NCBI RefSeq assembly: GCF_029867415.1
Contig: NW_026706168.1
Coordinates: 62,001 to 126,000, forward strand
Length of the DNA: 64,000 bases
Direction: 5' to 3'
DNA from: Vicia villosa
Lineage: Eukaryota; Streptophyta; Magnoliopsida; Fabales; Fabaceae
Positions within the stretch are counted from its first letter, which is position 1. Every line of letters begins with the position of its first letter. The notes under the pieces are model-generated. The model was not told the DNA's origin. It did no database searches and saw nothing but the letters and a program-made list of their open reading frames with translations. A program made the translations under genes and the position numbers. Of the stretch, positions 1 through 10,562 are shown in pieces.

Positions 1-84
1 AACAATAAAGCGCGGTGGCGACTTTCACTGAAATATTGAGTCGAGTCAATCCTATGGCTTCGATCTCAGATTTTCCCCGCTACA
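1..84 (+). repeat. Element B: 3' end of the 5' LTR
   Basis: These are the last 84 bases of the 5' LTR of the oldest element in the stack. The segment ends in TTTTCCCCGCTACA, which aligns with the end of element A's LTR (TTTTTCCCCGCGACA). A tRNA-Arg-type PBS follows seven bases later. The rest of the LTR lies outside the window, so its length and age cannot be judged. Confidence 0.8.
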
Positions 85-91
85 GAAAAAA

Positions 92-109
92 TGGCGACTT
101 CACTGGGGA
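92..109 (+). other. Element B: primer binding site (tRNA-Arg type)
   Basis: The sequence TGGCGACTTCACTGGGGA lies just after the LTR end. It matches the complement of the 3' end of plant tRNA-Arg (acceptor ending ...CCCCAGCGGAGTCGCCA, from memory) with two mismatches. A tRNA-Arg PBS is characteristic of Ogre elements. Confidence 0.8.
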
Positions 110-880
110 ATCCAGTTTTAAGTGTGTTAAGCCTATTTTTGTTTATCTGTGTGATTTTATCTGTATATATTGTTGTGTGCTTTGTTTGTTTTTCTTTTTT
201 CTTTTTGGTGCTCGATGGTTCCTCTGTGATGAGATAAAGTCCTAACCCGGACTTTGGTGAGTAACTCGAGATAGGAGGTGGTAAGACCAATAGTCTCATG
301 TCAGGAGCAATCCTTACCATGAGCGTCATATGGTGGAACCCCAATCAGTGGAGGCTCATGGAAGGTAGTAGATGTTGTTACGAACCATCGTAAGAACGCT
401 ATTACTTTCAATAGTGAGTGTCCGTAGAAGCTGAATGGCCTAGAACCCTTTTAACCCATCTAAGCCTTTTTTAGGATGTAGTGCAGAAACAAGATCAAGT
501 ACCAATTTGAGCTTGTTGTCATGCGATACTACGCTCAGACGAGGTCTTTTTAGGCATATTATTGGTGCCCATGAGCAATTGAGCGTGCCGGTAATATCCG
601 ATAGAAGATTGAAAACTCTGGGAACCTTTGTAGAACCCGATCGGCAGGTAAAAAATTCCTTAGATCACGCCTTGTGGGATGGGTAGACCCATGGCTCCAT
701 GCTCGTGACGTCAAACCTTTGAACCTGGATTGTCTGATTTTGTGTGATTTGTGTGAATCTTGTGTGTTCTTGATTGTGATTAATGCAAAAACCATGCATT
801 CATGCATTCATAAAAAAAATGACCTCCACAAATGGTTTTCAAGGAACTTAGAGACTTTCTTTGTAAACATCACAAGTACT
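110..880 (+). other. Element B: 5' untranslated leader
   Basis: This is non-coding leader between the PBS and ORF1. It shares blocks with A's leader, for example a GTAGAAGCTGA block, ACTCAGACGAG and GCCGGTAATATCCGA. A stem-loop at 556-597 pairs ATATTATTGGT with GCCGGTAATAT (11 bp with wobbles) and is conserved in A. Short ORFs here are chance frames. Confidence 0.7.
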
Positions 881-2461
881 ATGGATCAAAAGAGAAGCAT
901 CAAGAAGTACACCTTCAGGAATTCAAGTGCAAAAGAGTTGAAAGAGCTAAAAAACTTTGGTTCCTAATCTTGACAACTTCAAAACTCGTTATGGGAAATT
1001 GATCTCTATCTTTAAGACCAAAGTGGAGAAGGGGATTCTTGAGACTCTTGTGCAGTTTTATGACCCGGTTTATCATTATTTCACCTTTCCGGATTACCAG
1101 CTTATGCCTACTTTGGAGGAGTATTCTTATTGGATTGTTTTGCCAGTTACGAATGATATACCGTTTAGTGGTCTGGAGAAAGAGCCTCAAGTTGATGAGA
1201 TAGCAGAGCTTCTTCAGTTGAAGATATCAGATGTGAAAGCAAATATGACCAAAAAAGGAGGAATTTGGGGATTGACTTCTAAGTTCTTGATTGGAAAGGC
1301 TTCTATGTTGGCTAGTAAAGGAATTATGATTGCTTTTGAGACATTTTTGGCCTTGCTCATCTATGGTTTGATACTCTTTCCCAACATTGACAACTTTGTC
1401 GATGTTAATGCTATTCGGATCTTCATGATAGGGAATCCTGTGCCTACTTTGCTTGGGGATACTTATTATTCCATTCACCATAGGACTGATAAGAAAGGTG
1501 GACTTATCAACTGTTGCACTCCTTTGCTCTATAAGTGGTTTATTTCGCACTTACCTCAGACTAAAAATTTCTTGAGCAATCTTGATGGTCTCAGAAGATC
1601 ATGCCTCTTACTAATGGGAATATCCATTGGTACAATCCTGCTTATGACATTGGTGAGATTATTGATAGTTGTGGAGAATTCCCTAATGTACATCTTCTTG
1701 GTATACAAGGAGGAATTACCTACAATCCCATTCTTGCAAGGCGTCAATTCTGTTACCCCCTGAAGGAGCGACCCGCTAGTATTCTTGTGTCAGGAATCTT
1801 TTATCTTAATCAGGATGGAGATTCGGATATGAGAAACCAGTTTGTGCGTGCTTGGCACCATATTGATAGGAAGAGACATTTGGGAAAGAAGCAATGTGTT
1901 GCTCTCAAAGACTATACTGATTGGGTTCGAGCTAGAGCTCACACTTTTCAGATGCCTTATTTACTCGAGGAGCCTTCTCTACTCATTACTCCACCATTGT
2001 CTTCCACTATTCCCATCGAGAGTAGTGAAGAGCACTTAGAGCTCGTGGCTAAGATAAGAATGGAAAGAAATGCTTGGGAGAAGAAGTTTCATGCTTCGGA
2101 GATTGAGAAGAAAGAGTTGAAGATACATTTGAAAGAAAAGGACGAAATGCTTTATATCCAAGATGGTTGGTTGATGGAGAAGGATGATCAGATCCGTCGT
2201 CAAGAAGAGCTACTTCAACAACATGGTGAAAAGCGAAAGAGACAACAAGAGGATTTATTTTCCTCTGGTAGTCATGTAGATTCAGTTGCATGGAAAGAAG
2301 TTGCTGATAAGCTGATGGTTAAGAAGACTCATTTGAAGGCTTTTTATGAAGATGAATTGGAGAAGCTTCGTAGGAAGATGCAAAGAGGAGTTGGATCTTC
2401 GTCAGAGGCGTTCCCTTCTAGTTTTAAGCTTTTCGGTTGTTTTGTAATTTTGGATCTTTGA
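881..2461 (+). pseudogene. Element B: ORF1 (Ogre upstream ORF), frameshifted
   Basis: This is the degenerate counterpart of A's 509-aa ORF1. Homology starts at ATG 881 (MDQKRSIKKY, compared with MQGVKRYTKKY in A). It shifts frame near 950-957 and again near 1590-1610, and ends at the stop at 2461. Conserved blocks are VQFYDPVYHYFTFPDYQL, FLIGKA, GNPVPTLLGDTYYS, GGITYNPILARRQ and a C-terminal charged coiled-coil region. The protein is related to a plant domain family found in mobile elements (possibly DUF7745 or plant-mobile-domain-like; I cannot check). Its role in Ogre elements is unknown. The last 15 or so codons differ from A because the original stop was lost. Confidence 0.85.
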
Positions 2462-2700
2462 ATCCTTTTGTAAGCTTTTCTATTATTAATGAAGATTTTG
2501 TTATGTTTTTTGTTGTTTTTGCTAATGTTTACAATTAATGTCTTAAAGTTCCTTGAAAACCAAAAATAAAAATCATTTGCATTGCATTTCATGCATCATT
2601 CTGCATTTTGGTCTTACTTCCAAGAGTATTCCTGAGGTCTTATTCAGTGTTCTTCGTACAGAATCAAGCTGTCTCACCGATATAACACTCGAGCTAACTG
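2462..2700 (+). other. Element B: ORF1-gag spacer
   Basis: This spacer aligns loosely with A's 10563-10870 spacer (shared TGCATCATTCTGCAT-like and CAAGCTGTC blocks). I see no ORF of its own and no clear regulatory site. Confidence 0.6.
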
Positions 2701-3291
2701 TAAGAAGAAGATATAAGGACTTGAGCAAGAGAATCTTGAGCTACGTGAAGAGGTTGTTACTTTGAGATCTGGTGTGGAGCGTCTCACTGCTCTGGTTGAG
2801 ACATTGATGGCTACTCAGAATCAGAATCATATTCCTCCTCCCAATGCCCAAGCTCAGGGTCAGGCCACTGTGGTTTCTGAAATCGCTGCTACAACAATTC
2901 CTGTTGTTCCTGTTGGTGCTACTCAGCAACGTATGCCTAATGGATATCCCTTGGGTATGCTCGAAGGTTATCTGTCTGTCCCTGAGATGACTCGTCCTTT
3001 GACTCCTGTTATAGTCAACACGTCTCCTATTGTCCATACTGGTCCTTTTGTCCCAAAGCCCATTTATGATGCTGCGCCAAGTGAAGGTTTGGGTGTCCAT
3101 GACAGAATGGATGGTTTCCTAGATCAGTTTGAAAAATTGCAGAAACAGATGAAAGCCCTGCGTGGGAAAGAACTGTTTGGAAAGAATGTGCATGATCTCT
3201 GCCTTGTTCCTAATGTGAAAGTACCTGCTAAATTCAAGTTGCCTGAATTCGAGAAGTATAAAGGAAATTCCTGTCCTCAGGCGCATCTGGT
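2701..3291 (+). pseudogene. Element B: gag, 5' part
   Basis: This is the N-terminal part of Gag. The expected start codon (A has GTAATGGAAC at 10869) reads ATAAGGAC here, so it is lost, and an early frameshift follows. From 2762 the frame reads RSGVERLTALVETLMATQNQ and reaches AKFKLPEFEKYKGNSCPQAHL, the start of the retrotransposon Gag domain. There it is cut by insertion of element A at 3291/3292. The reading resumes at 50993 after the 47.7-kb insertion. Confidence 0.88.
3287..3291. other. Target site duplication of element A, left copy (CTGGT)
   Basis: CTGGT directly precedes the LTR start TGTCATACCCC. The right copy at 50993-50997 reads CTAGT (one substitution). Collapsing the duplication restores the gag reading frame across the site, compared with A's own gag at 11513-11525. 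Confidence 0.9.
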
Positions 3292-4876
3292 TGTCATACC
3301 CCAATTTTTGACCTAAGATACCACCTCATATCATTTGCATATGCATCATTTGCATCTCTAACAAATTGCATAGTTTGTGTTTGCTACTTGTGACTCAGTA
3401 GGGTTTAATCAAGAAATCACTCATCAGTACAAGTAACAATCAATTAGGGTTTTGTCCTCCCTTCATCTCAAAAGAATTATCTTCATCAACAGTCAACATT
3501 TGGTCCTCAAAGATTCATTTCAACAAGCTCAGGGACTTTGAATCAACCAGATTAGGGTTTTGACTGAAGACAGTATACTCTTGACTTTTGCTCAGGATTT
3601 GACCTAATGACTTGGGACATGACCTCAAGATCCCAAGTACATCATTTTGACCTAATCTATTGACTCAAGACATCTCCAACATAGGGACTGATCAACAGTG
3701 AAATTTCAAATCATCAGATTAGGGTTTTTGAACTATCAGGGACTGAAATTAGGGATCACATTTGGGAAACCCTAAAAATCCCCAGGAAGTCAATCAAAGG
3801 TTTCAATCATCTTCAAATAATCCCTATGGAAATATCCAATGGAAGTTACATCTTAATTCAAGATCCACAGTCATCAATTTCATCAGGTCGACAATTAGGG
3901 TTTTTGACCTAATTCACCTAAACCATTGACTTTTTAATCAGAACATGGTGCCACAACTTAAACAATGGCTCAAGGTCCTCCAATACCTCAATATGATCCA
4001 TTCATACCACTCATTTGATGAGGATAGCTTGATTCATTTAAAATCTCCAGAAACGCGATTCGTCTGAAAAAGTCAACTGTACAAGATCCTCATTGACTTT
4101 TGGGGAATTTTGGTCAACCATGACTTTTGAAGTTTTGAATCATCAATATATGATATATGAAGTCATTTGATCAAAGAAAATCAAGAAAATCAATCAAGAA
4201 TCAAAAAGTCAAAGTTTGACTTTTATACTTAGAAAAATTTTCTAAGTGTTTTTCAATGGTTTTTTCCAAACTTTGGAAGGGAATAACTCAAAATTTCACC
4301 TACAAACTGAAAAAAACTTCCAACATGAAATTTGTAGATTTTGATCCAATGAACAACTTTGTCACATAATTTTTTTCCATAAGATCAACCATTTAAGAGA
4401 TATGGAGCTTCAAAGTTGGTATCTTTTGAAAAATTCACTTAAAATCTCATTTTCTTCAAAGTTCATGGATCTTTTTCACCCATTTCCTTAAAGGTCTTGA
4501 AGAAACTTTCAACTAGGGTTTTGAAATGTGTAACATGAGCTTTCCAAAATGTCCAAGAGCATGAAAAAATATGGAGTGTAGCCATGGTTTTGAATTTTGA
4601 CATTAGTGAACCTTATGCTTGAATTTTCACCATTTTTTCACTAAGTTTCAATACTACATGACCTATAATGCAAGTAATGATGCATCAAGGCAATAATTGA
4701 TAGATATTTTCTGATTTGAAGATCAGAATGGAAGAGGATAAGAAGCTTGAGATTTAACCATGGTTTAGTCACTTTTAACCATTTGCATTTAATGTGAAAG
4801 ATTCCATTTTATCTCTTAAGCCAAATCATCATTCTTGGATCAACTTGCAAAGGCTTTGAGTTCAGAATCCTTGGCC

Positions 4877-4885
4877 TATAAATAG
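4877..4885 (+). promoter_or_regulatory. Element A 5' LTR: TATA box
   Basis: TATAAATAG lies in the context GGCCTATAAATAGAGG, a strong plant TATA match, about 1.6 kb into the LTR. The copy in the 3' LTR at 47634 is unchanged. If it is used, U3 is about 1.6 kb and R plus U5 about 3.3 kb, so most of the LTR structure described here is in the RNA. Confidence 0.7.
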
Positions 4886-5832
4886 AGGTTCAAATCACTT
4901 CCAAAATCACACCAAAACCTCACAATTATAGGTTTTCTCTTTTCTTTCTTAAGTTGCAAGTTTCAAGTTTCAAAGTGAGGTAGAAAACTCAACCTCCAAA
5001 TCCTTGAAGTTATGGCCAAAGTGATGGTTCTAACATCTCATAAACATCATTTGGGATGTGTTTGATCCACTCACACACCCCAAAACACCTTAAAACTCAG
5101 AATCATCATCTCACCTCCATGTTTGCATAAAGTGAGCCTTAACATGCCAATTTTCATACCAAGCCACATCTGTCCAAACTAACCTTCTAAACATCATCCA
5201 TATACCTTATATGAATTGTTCCAACCATCATCCATGATCTGAAACACCAAAATCACTAAACTTGATCCTCACTTGAACCATACTGCAGATCGGGTACCAT
5301 AGATTGATCAAGAGGTTTTCAATTCATGCCAAGCATCCAAACATGTTCCATAAGGTCCACTGAAGCTGTCCAGATCAAGAAACAACATCTGGAACCTCTC
5401 ATTTGCAGAATTCGATTCTCAGTTTTGGCATTTTTAAGGTAAGATCTCTTGAACTTCAAACTCTATCATACATGCATCATAAATGGAAAACTGGCTTGCC
5501 ATCTTGTTTCTGCACATATGAGGATCATTAACCCTCAATCAATTGCATCATAACTTGCACATACATCATTTCACGATCAAATTCAGTTTTAGGGTTCTTC
5601 ATGTTCATGCGAAAATTGACCCCCTTAGAGCAAAAATAAATGAATTATGAGGGCACCATCATGATCCTTGTGAAAAACCGAGTGGGATAGACCCTTTACT
5701 TGATCAAAACAACACAGTTTTAGAGATTTTCAAATTTCAGTTAAAGATGTGTTCTTGGCGCCATTTTTGATTCAGAAATTTCAAATGTTAAGTTTAAAAT
5801 ATAATTCAATAGAAGCGTGTATATTACAAGCT

Positions 5833-5905
5833 GCGCGCGCAGCTCAGTTGGCAAGTGTTTTGGCTGGTGAGAGAGAGGGCGTGGGTTCAAGCCCTAGTGG
5901 AGACA
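5833..5905 (+). other. tRNA-like segment in A's 5' LTR
   Basis: An A-box-like AGCTCAGTTGG (5841-5851) and a B-box GGTTCAAGCC (5884-5893) are 32 bases apart, as in tRNAs. The 3' half (GCGTGGGTTCAAGCCC) resembles a tRNA-Lys T arm. The acceptor stem does not pair, so it is not a functional tRNA gene. It is a tRNA-derived or Pol III-promoter-like sequence on the sense strand of the element, also present in the 3' LTR at 48590-48662. Confidence 0.6.
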
Positions 5906-6384
5906 AAACCAATTTTTTACCACTTGTTTTCTTTAATTTTTTACACAACTTCACCAATCATTTTAACCAATCAAATCAATTCATTTTTACTTCATTTTTT
6001 GAACATTATTCATTTAATATATATATTTTATGAATATATAAAAAAATCACAAAAATATTTATTATTTGGTATATTTTTATTAAGTTTAAAATGACTTGTT
6101 TTTTTAAATGTTTTAATACTTTAAAAATAGTTTTTTTCATTTGATTTTTTTTCAAACTTAATCATTTGTAAATATTTTGTGATCAAACCCTAATCATTTA
6201 GGTGTTAATTAAGTATAATCTTTGTGTTTATCTTAATTAATTTGATTTCTTTCAAAATTTCAAACCGTTTCAAAACAAACGATCACAGTTTTTTCAAAAC
6301 GATAAACTTTTTCTTTTTTGGTTTTTCTTTTCAAAAGAAACTATTGATTAAATCTTTTTGGATTGATCAATTGATTTTAAACCT

Positions 6385-6806
6385 GGGGCCTCTCGAATAT
6401 TAGAGAGTATAAGTCCCTTTCCTTTTATTTGTACAGTTTTTCTTTGTATAGAAAACTTTTTCAAAACAAAACTTTCAAAGATTTTCAAACGACGAAACCT
6501 CGCGCTGTTAATAAAACAATCAACCATGTTTTATAAAATAAAACAGGGGCCTCCACATAGGTATAAGTCTCATTCATGTACATGAAATTAGGTATTTCAT
6601 TGTACACCTTTTTGTATATATCTCGTTCAATTTGTTTTTTTAACTTCGAACAACAAATCAAAAAATGAAGGTTTCTTTAAATCTTCCCCAAAAATACCAT
6701 GGGCCTCCATGTAGGTATAAGTCCCGAGCCCTTTTGTAAATACTTGTTTACATAGCTTTTGAATAAACTCAAGTGGGCCTCTCCCCGAGTATAAGTCCCG
6801 AGCCCC
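6385..6806 (+). repeat. Four dispersed GGGCC...GTATAAGTC repeats in A's LTR
   Basis: Copies start near 6385, 6546, 6701 and 6775. Each reads GGGCC, then a short inverted repeat, then TATAAGTC. The inverted repeats differ but stay paired: CTCTC/GAGAG (6390/6403), CCT/AGG (6550/6559), CCT/AGG (6704/6713) and CTC/GAG (6779/6787). The 3' LTR carries the same set. Confidence 0.6.
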
Positions 6807-6999
6807 CATGTTTACAAATGGATCATGCTTACAGGTATATTTCCTTCATAAACTCCATTATATACACACACCTTGTCATATATAACTATTCATACTTGTT
6901 CATATTTGTCCATGTACTTGTTCATATTTGCTCGTACTTGTTCATATTTGTGATTGTGTTATATATATGCTTGTTCAACTTAGTACAACACTAGGTTCC

Positions 7000-7270
7000 C
7001 CATAGCCTCCTATTGGGCTTCGTGCAAAGAATCTCCCTAGTTTAGGTTAGTACATAGAGTATGGTTTCCCGGTGAAATCGCTCTAAGAGCTCAAACCAAC
7101 TATACCACGCCTCCCCTTGGGCTTTGTACAAACGAGTGACCCTCCCATAGCCTCCTCTTGGGCTTACAATGCAAGGACAAACGAGTGACCCTCCCATAGC
7201 CTCCTCTTGGGCTTACAATGCAAGGACCCTCGGATAGCCTCCTCTTGGGCTTCGTACAAGGACCCACGGG
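7000..7270 (+). repeat. TAGCCTCCTCTTGGGCTT repeats in A's 5' LTR
   Basis: Five copies of a GCCTCCTNTTGGGCTT core occur, two of them inside a perfect tandem of about 48 bp (7133-7230). In the 3' LTR (49755-50030) the middle unit is rearranged, with CGATTGTCC in place of the second ACGAGTGACC. The array has therefore changed since insertion. AGCC/GGCT can pair within each unit. Confidence 0.65.
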
Positions 7271-7400
7271 CTTCTTATAAGCATCCCCAATATCCAAAAA
7301 CAAATACCCTAGGAGATTAGACATTTATCATCTCTATGATAGGAGTATCTCTTCTATATCATCACAAACAATCAATCAATCAATCAACTTAACTTTTTTT

Positions 7401-7573
7401 GCCACAAGGCTGGCTGATCAATCAAACCTTTTTTTGCCACCATATTGGCTGATTAATCAAAGTTTTTGTCACAAGGCTGACTTCATTGAAACTTTTGCCA
7501 CGAGGCTGGCTGATTAATCAAAACTTTTTGTCACAAGGCTGACTTCATTGAAAGTTTTTGCCACAAGGCTGGC
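7401..7573 (+). repeat. Array of six short hairpins in A's 5' LTR
   Basis: Six units have a 4-bp stem and a 6-nt loop: GCCA-CAAGGC-TGGC (7401), GCCA-CCATAT-TGGC (7436), GTCA-CAAGGC-TGAC (7468), GCCA-CGAGGC-TGGC (7497), GTCA-CAAGGC-TGAC (7530) and GCCA-CAAGGC-TGGC (7560). The second stem pair alternates C-G and T-A. The 3' LTR copy is 50158-50330. Related units recur in A's 3' UTR. Confidence 0.65.
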
Positions 7574-7744
7574 TAAAAAACATCTTTATCATTCTAAGCA
7601 CCATAAGTGGCATGGCCCAGGGCTTATAATGAAAAGATTTTCAAACAAAATCAAACAGATGCATGTGATGATATAGATTAGATACATCGAACATTTAGAT
7701 GACATTTGTCTCTTTTCCTTTGCTTCCACTAGCATAAGTGGGAA

Positions 7745-7889
7745 CTACGATTGCTCTGACTTTCTTTTGAGAATACGTAGGCACAAGGTCGTATCCTTGG
7801 CGAGCAAAACTTCTCCCTCAAACCATTCAAACCTTAGCACCCGTAGACCCCGAGCTACAGATGCTCTGATTCCCTCTAAGGGATATGTA
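7745..7889 (+). other. Two copies of a conserved LTR stem-loop (CTACG...CTCTGA...CGTAG) in A's 5' LTR
   Basis: Copy 1 has outer stem CTACG 7745-7749 / CGTAG 7776-7780 and inner stem TTCT 7762-7765 / AGAA 7770-7773. Copy 2 has outer stem TACA 7856-7859 / TGTA 7886-7889 and inner stem TCCC 7871-7874 / GGGA 7880-7883. Both carry GCTCTGA on the 5' side of the internal loop. The LTRs of D and G carry the same motif. In the 3' LTR, copies are at about 50502-50537 and 50612-50646. Confidence 0.65.
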
Positions 7890-8241
7890 TGCAGAGGATC
7901 GCGATGATCTTTGCGAGCATAATCAAACAAACACCTTAGGTCCCACCTATCTCACAACAGAACCTCTCAATAACATGGAATGAAAAACATAACAAAGAAA
8001 CCTATAGAGTACTATAGATACGTTGGGTGCTAATACCTTCCCTTCGTATAACCAACCCTCTTACCCAAAGATCACTCCCCCCACTTTTAGGTTATTGCAG
8101 CTTTTTTCCTTTTCCTACTTTGGAAATAATAAAAAGTTTGGTCGAAACAAAGAAAAATCATTTTTTGAGCACTCGAGCCCAAAGAAGGCATCAGGTGTCT
8201 CATCCCGAAAAAAGATACGATTTTTCCCCGCGACAGAAAAA

Positions 8242-8259
8242 TGGCGACTCCACTGGGGA
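8242..8259 (+). other. Element A: primer binding site (tRNA-Arg type)
   Basis: TGGCGACTCCACTGGGGA lies six bases after the LTR end. It complements the plant tRNA-Arg 3' end with one mismatch (A where G is expected). The 15 bases GACTCCACTGGGGAC (8246-8260) have an exact reverse complement at 45869-45883 in A's 3' UTR. Confidence 0.88.
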
Positions 8260-9032
8260 CCATCTTTTTATTGTTTCCAAAGAAAGGGTTATTTCTATTT
8301 GTTTTGTTTTTGTTACATGTATGGTTCTTTGGTTCTGTTACTTGTGTGGTTCTGTTACAAGTGATACATTATGGACAAATCCTAACCCGGATTAAGTACA
8401 CATAAGAATTAGGTGGAGGGTATAGTCATGTACAGGCGTACGTGAGAATCCTTCCGCTCAGTGGAGGTTCCTTGTTGGTAATATATGTTTAGCATGTTTC
8501 GTAGCGAAGACATTATTGCTTTCATTGAACTGTAGAAGCTGAGTTGGCCGTAGAACCCCAACCCATCCTGGCCTTATTAGGTTGTGGCGCAGAAACTATT
8601 CAGGTGAAGACTTGGATTAGTTGTCATGCGGAGAGCCACACTCAGACGAGTTTTTCTTGAGAATATTGCTGGCTCACAAGTTCAATTGTGCAAGCCGGTA
8701 ATATCCGAAAGAAAAATGTACACTCTGACGTATCAGTAGAACATGTTGTGCAGGTGATTAACCCGTAGTACTATCCCATGTTCGGTTCTCTGACCTCATG
8801 CTCGTGACGCTGGACCTTTGAACCTATGTGTACCATGTTTGTATTACCATGTTTGCGTTACCATGTTTGCGTTACCATGTTTGCGTTACCATGTTTTACC
8901 ATGTTTGAATATGTGGCATCCATGCATCCATGCATTCATACATTCATTAAAAAACCCATCTTTTTCCATAAAAACATGATTTTTCCAAAAAAATTTAGAG
9001 AATTTTCCTTGCAAACATTATAGGATTAAGTT
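8260..9032 (+). other. Element A: 5' untranslated leader
   Basis: This non-coding leader is homologous to B's leader. It holds a strong stem-loop at 8663-8704 (12-bp outer stem ATATTGCTGGCT/AGCCGGTAATAT and 5-bp inner stem CACAA/TTGTG), a packaging-signal candidate. A short TACCATGTTTGCGT tandem repeat at about 8826-8905 adds several upstream ATGs before the ORF1 start at 9033. Confidence 0.75.
8826..8905 (+). repeat. 14-bp tandem repeat in A's leader
   Basis: About five copies of TACCATGTTTGCGT occur with small variants. Each contains an ATG, so the repeat supplies a cluster of upstream start codons about 130 bases before ORF1. It is not seen in B's leader at the matching place (about 720-800). 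Confidence 0.7.
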
Positions 9033-10562
9033 ATGCAAGGGGTAAAAAGGTATACCAAAAAGTATGGTTTCAAAGCGCCTGATGTGGAAAAACTGAGAGA
9101 GTTGGCATCTTTTGTACAAGATCCTCCCGATTTTAGGAAAAGTTATGGAAAGCTTTTGCCTATCCTGAACACTCATGTTGATGAAGGACTTCTCAAAACT
9201 CTGGTTCAGTTCTATGATCCCGTCTACCGGTGTTTTACCTTTCCAGATTACCAGTTGGTACCGACATTGGAAGAATATGCCAATCTTTTGGGTATTCCTG
9301 TGTCTGACAAAATACCCTTCAATGGTTTGGAAGCCATTCCTAAGTCACACGTCATTGCAGCAAGTATCCACTTGAAGAAATCTGAAGTAGAGAGTAATTG
9401 GACTACCAAAGGAAACCTCCCGGGTTTAACTTCACACTTCCTAATAAAGAAAGCCTTTGATTTCATCGAAACTGGTAGCATGATAGCTTTTGAAGCTATA
9501 CTAGCCTTGCTCATCTATGGGTTGGTTCTGTTTCCCAACGTCAACGACTTTGGTGATATCAACGCCATAAAGATCTTTCTGATTGGAAATCCTGTTCCGA
9601 CTTTGCTTGGTGACATGTATTTCTCTGTCCATCATAGGAATCGCCAAGGCGGTGGAATCATTGTATGTTGTGCACCTCTGTTGTTCAAATGGATTGTTTC
9701 ACACTTACCTGAGTCTCCTATTTTCACGGAAAACCGAGAAGGCTTACGTTGGCCTCGAAGACTTATGTCTCTTACTAATAATGATATTCATTGGTATACC
9801 TTGGCTCGCTGTGGTACAGAAACCATTAACAGTTGCAGAGAATTCGCCAACGTACCCCTCATTGGTACACAAGGAGGAATTAACTACAATCCGGTCCTAG
9901 CCCGACGACAACTCGGGTATGCAAATTCAGCTAAACCCATTGGTCCCACAGTGGAAGGCTACTTCTACCGAGAAGGGGATAATCCTCAAAGGTTGAAAAC
10001 AAGAATGGTGAGAGCTTGGTACGACGTCCGATGGAAAGAAAAAGGTGAGGCAAGAAATTGCATTGCCATGGACGCCTACACCTGCTGGGTAAAGAAAAGA
10101 GCAAAGGAGTTCCAAATGCCTTATGCTTATGAAAAACCCATGTTTCCAGTAGTATCTCAACGACCCAACATTCCCACTATGGAGGAATACCAAGATACTT
10201 TAGCCAAGATGAGGTTAGAGAAAGATGCTTGGGAAGAAAAGTTTCGTAAAACTGATGTGGAAAATAGAAAGTTGAAGAAAAGAGTCAAAGATCACGAAGA
10301 AACTCTCTATTATCAAGATGGATGGCTCATGAGTAAAGATGAGAAGATCCGTCAGAAAGACGCTGCAATCAAGAGGTACATCAAAGAAAGCAAGAAAAAG
10401 CTTGAAGGCTCAACAAGCAACGCTCCAACTCCTGACGATTGGAAGAATGTTGTTAACAAGCTAAGGACTGAAAAGGCCGAATTGAAAGCTCACTATGGGA
10501 AAGAAATCATGAAGCTCAAGCTGCACAATGCATTTGGTTCTTCGTCTGATGAAGATGCTTAG
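9033..10562 (+). CDS. Element A: ORF1 protein (Ogre upstream ORF), intact
   Basis: The 509-codon frame lies upstream of gag, a hallmark of Ogre elements. ATG 9033 is the first ATG in frame with the conserved N terminus (MQGVKRYTKK). The N-terminal globular region (about residues 20-360) holds VQFYDPVYRCFTFPDYQL, IPVSDKIPF, AFEAILALLIYGLVLFPN, IGNPVPTLLGDMYF and GGINYNPVLARRQLGY. The C terminus (about 375-500) is charged and coiled-coil-like, with DHEETLYYQDGWLMSKDEKI. The function is unknown. The globular part resembles a plant protein domain carried by many mobile elements (possibly DUF7745; unchecked). Homologues are in B (broken) and D (664 aa). Confidence 0.92.
   Translation: MQGVKRYTKKYGFKAPDVEKLRELASFVQDPPDFRKSYGKLLPILNTHVDEGLLKTLVQFYDPVYRCFTFPDYQLVPTLEEYANLLGIPVSDKIPFNGLEAIPKSHVIAASIHLKKSEVESNWTTKGNLPGLTSHFLIKKAFDFIETGSMIAFEAILALLIYGLVLFPNVNDFGDINAIKIFLIGNPVPTLLGDMYFSVHHRNRQGGGIIVCCAPLLFKWIVSHLPESPIFTENREGLRWPRRLMSLTNNDIHWYTLARCGTETINSCREFANVPLIGTQGGINYNPVLARRQLGYANSAKPIGPTVEGYFYREGDNPQRLKTRMVRAWYDVRWKEKGEARNCIAMDAYTCWVKKRAKEFQMPYAYEKPMFPVVSQRPNIPTMEEYQDTLAKMRLEKDAWEEKFRKTDVENRKLKKRVKDHEETLYYQDGWLMSKDEKIRQKDAAIKRYIKESKKKLEGSTSNAPTPDDWKNVVNKLRTEKAELKAHYGKEIMKLKLHNAFGSSSDEDA

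Larger units (their letters stand above)
3292..8235 (+). repeat. Element A: 5' LTR (4944 bp)
   Basis: The LTR starts TGTCATACCCC and ends CCCCGCGACA. Its pair is 46047-50992. A TATAAATAG box lies at 4877. Downstream of it, in the part expected to be transcribed, are a tRNA-like segment (5833-5905), four GGGCC...GTATAAGTC repeats (6385-6806), GGGCTT repeats (7000-7270), a six-hairpin array (7401-7573) and two copies of a CTACG/CGTAG stem-loop (7745-7780, 7856-7889). ORFs inside are not credible genes. Confidence 0.95.

Noticed and set aside
881..2461. Host gene encoding a plant mobile-domain-like protein
   Set aside because: It lies between an Ogre PBS and gag and is homologous to ORF1 of A and D, so it is the element's own ORF1.
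5833..5905. Genuine tRNA gene in A's LTR
   Set aside because: A and B boxes are present but the acceptor stem does not pair and the anticodon arm is not formed, so it is listed as tRNA-like only.
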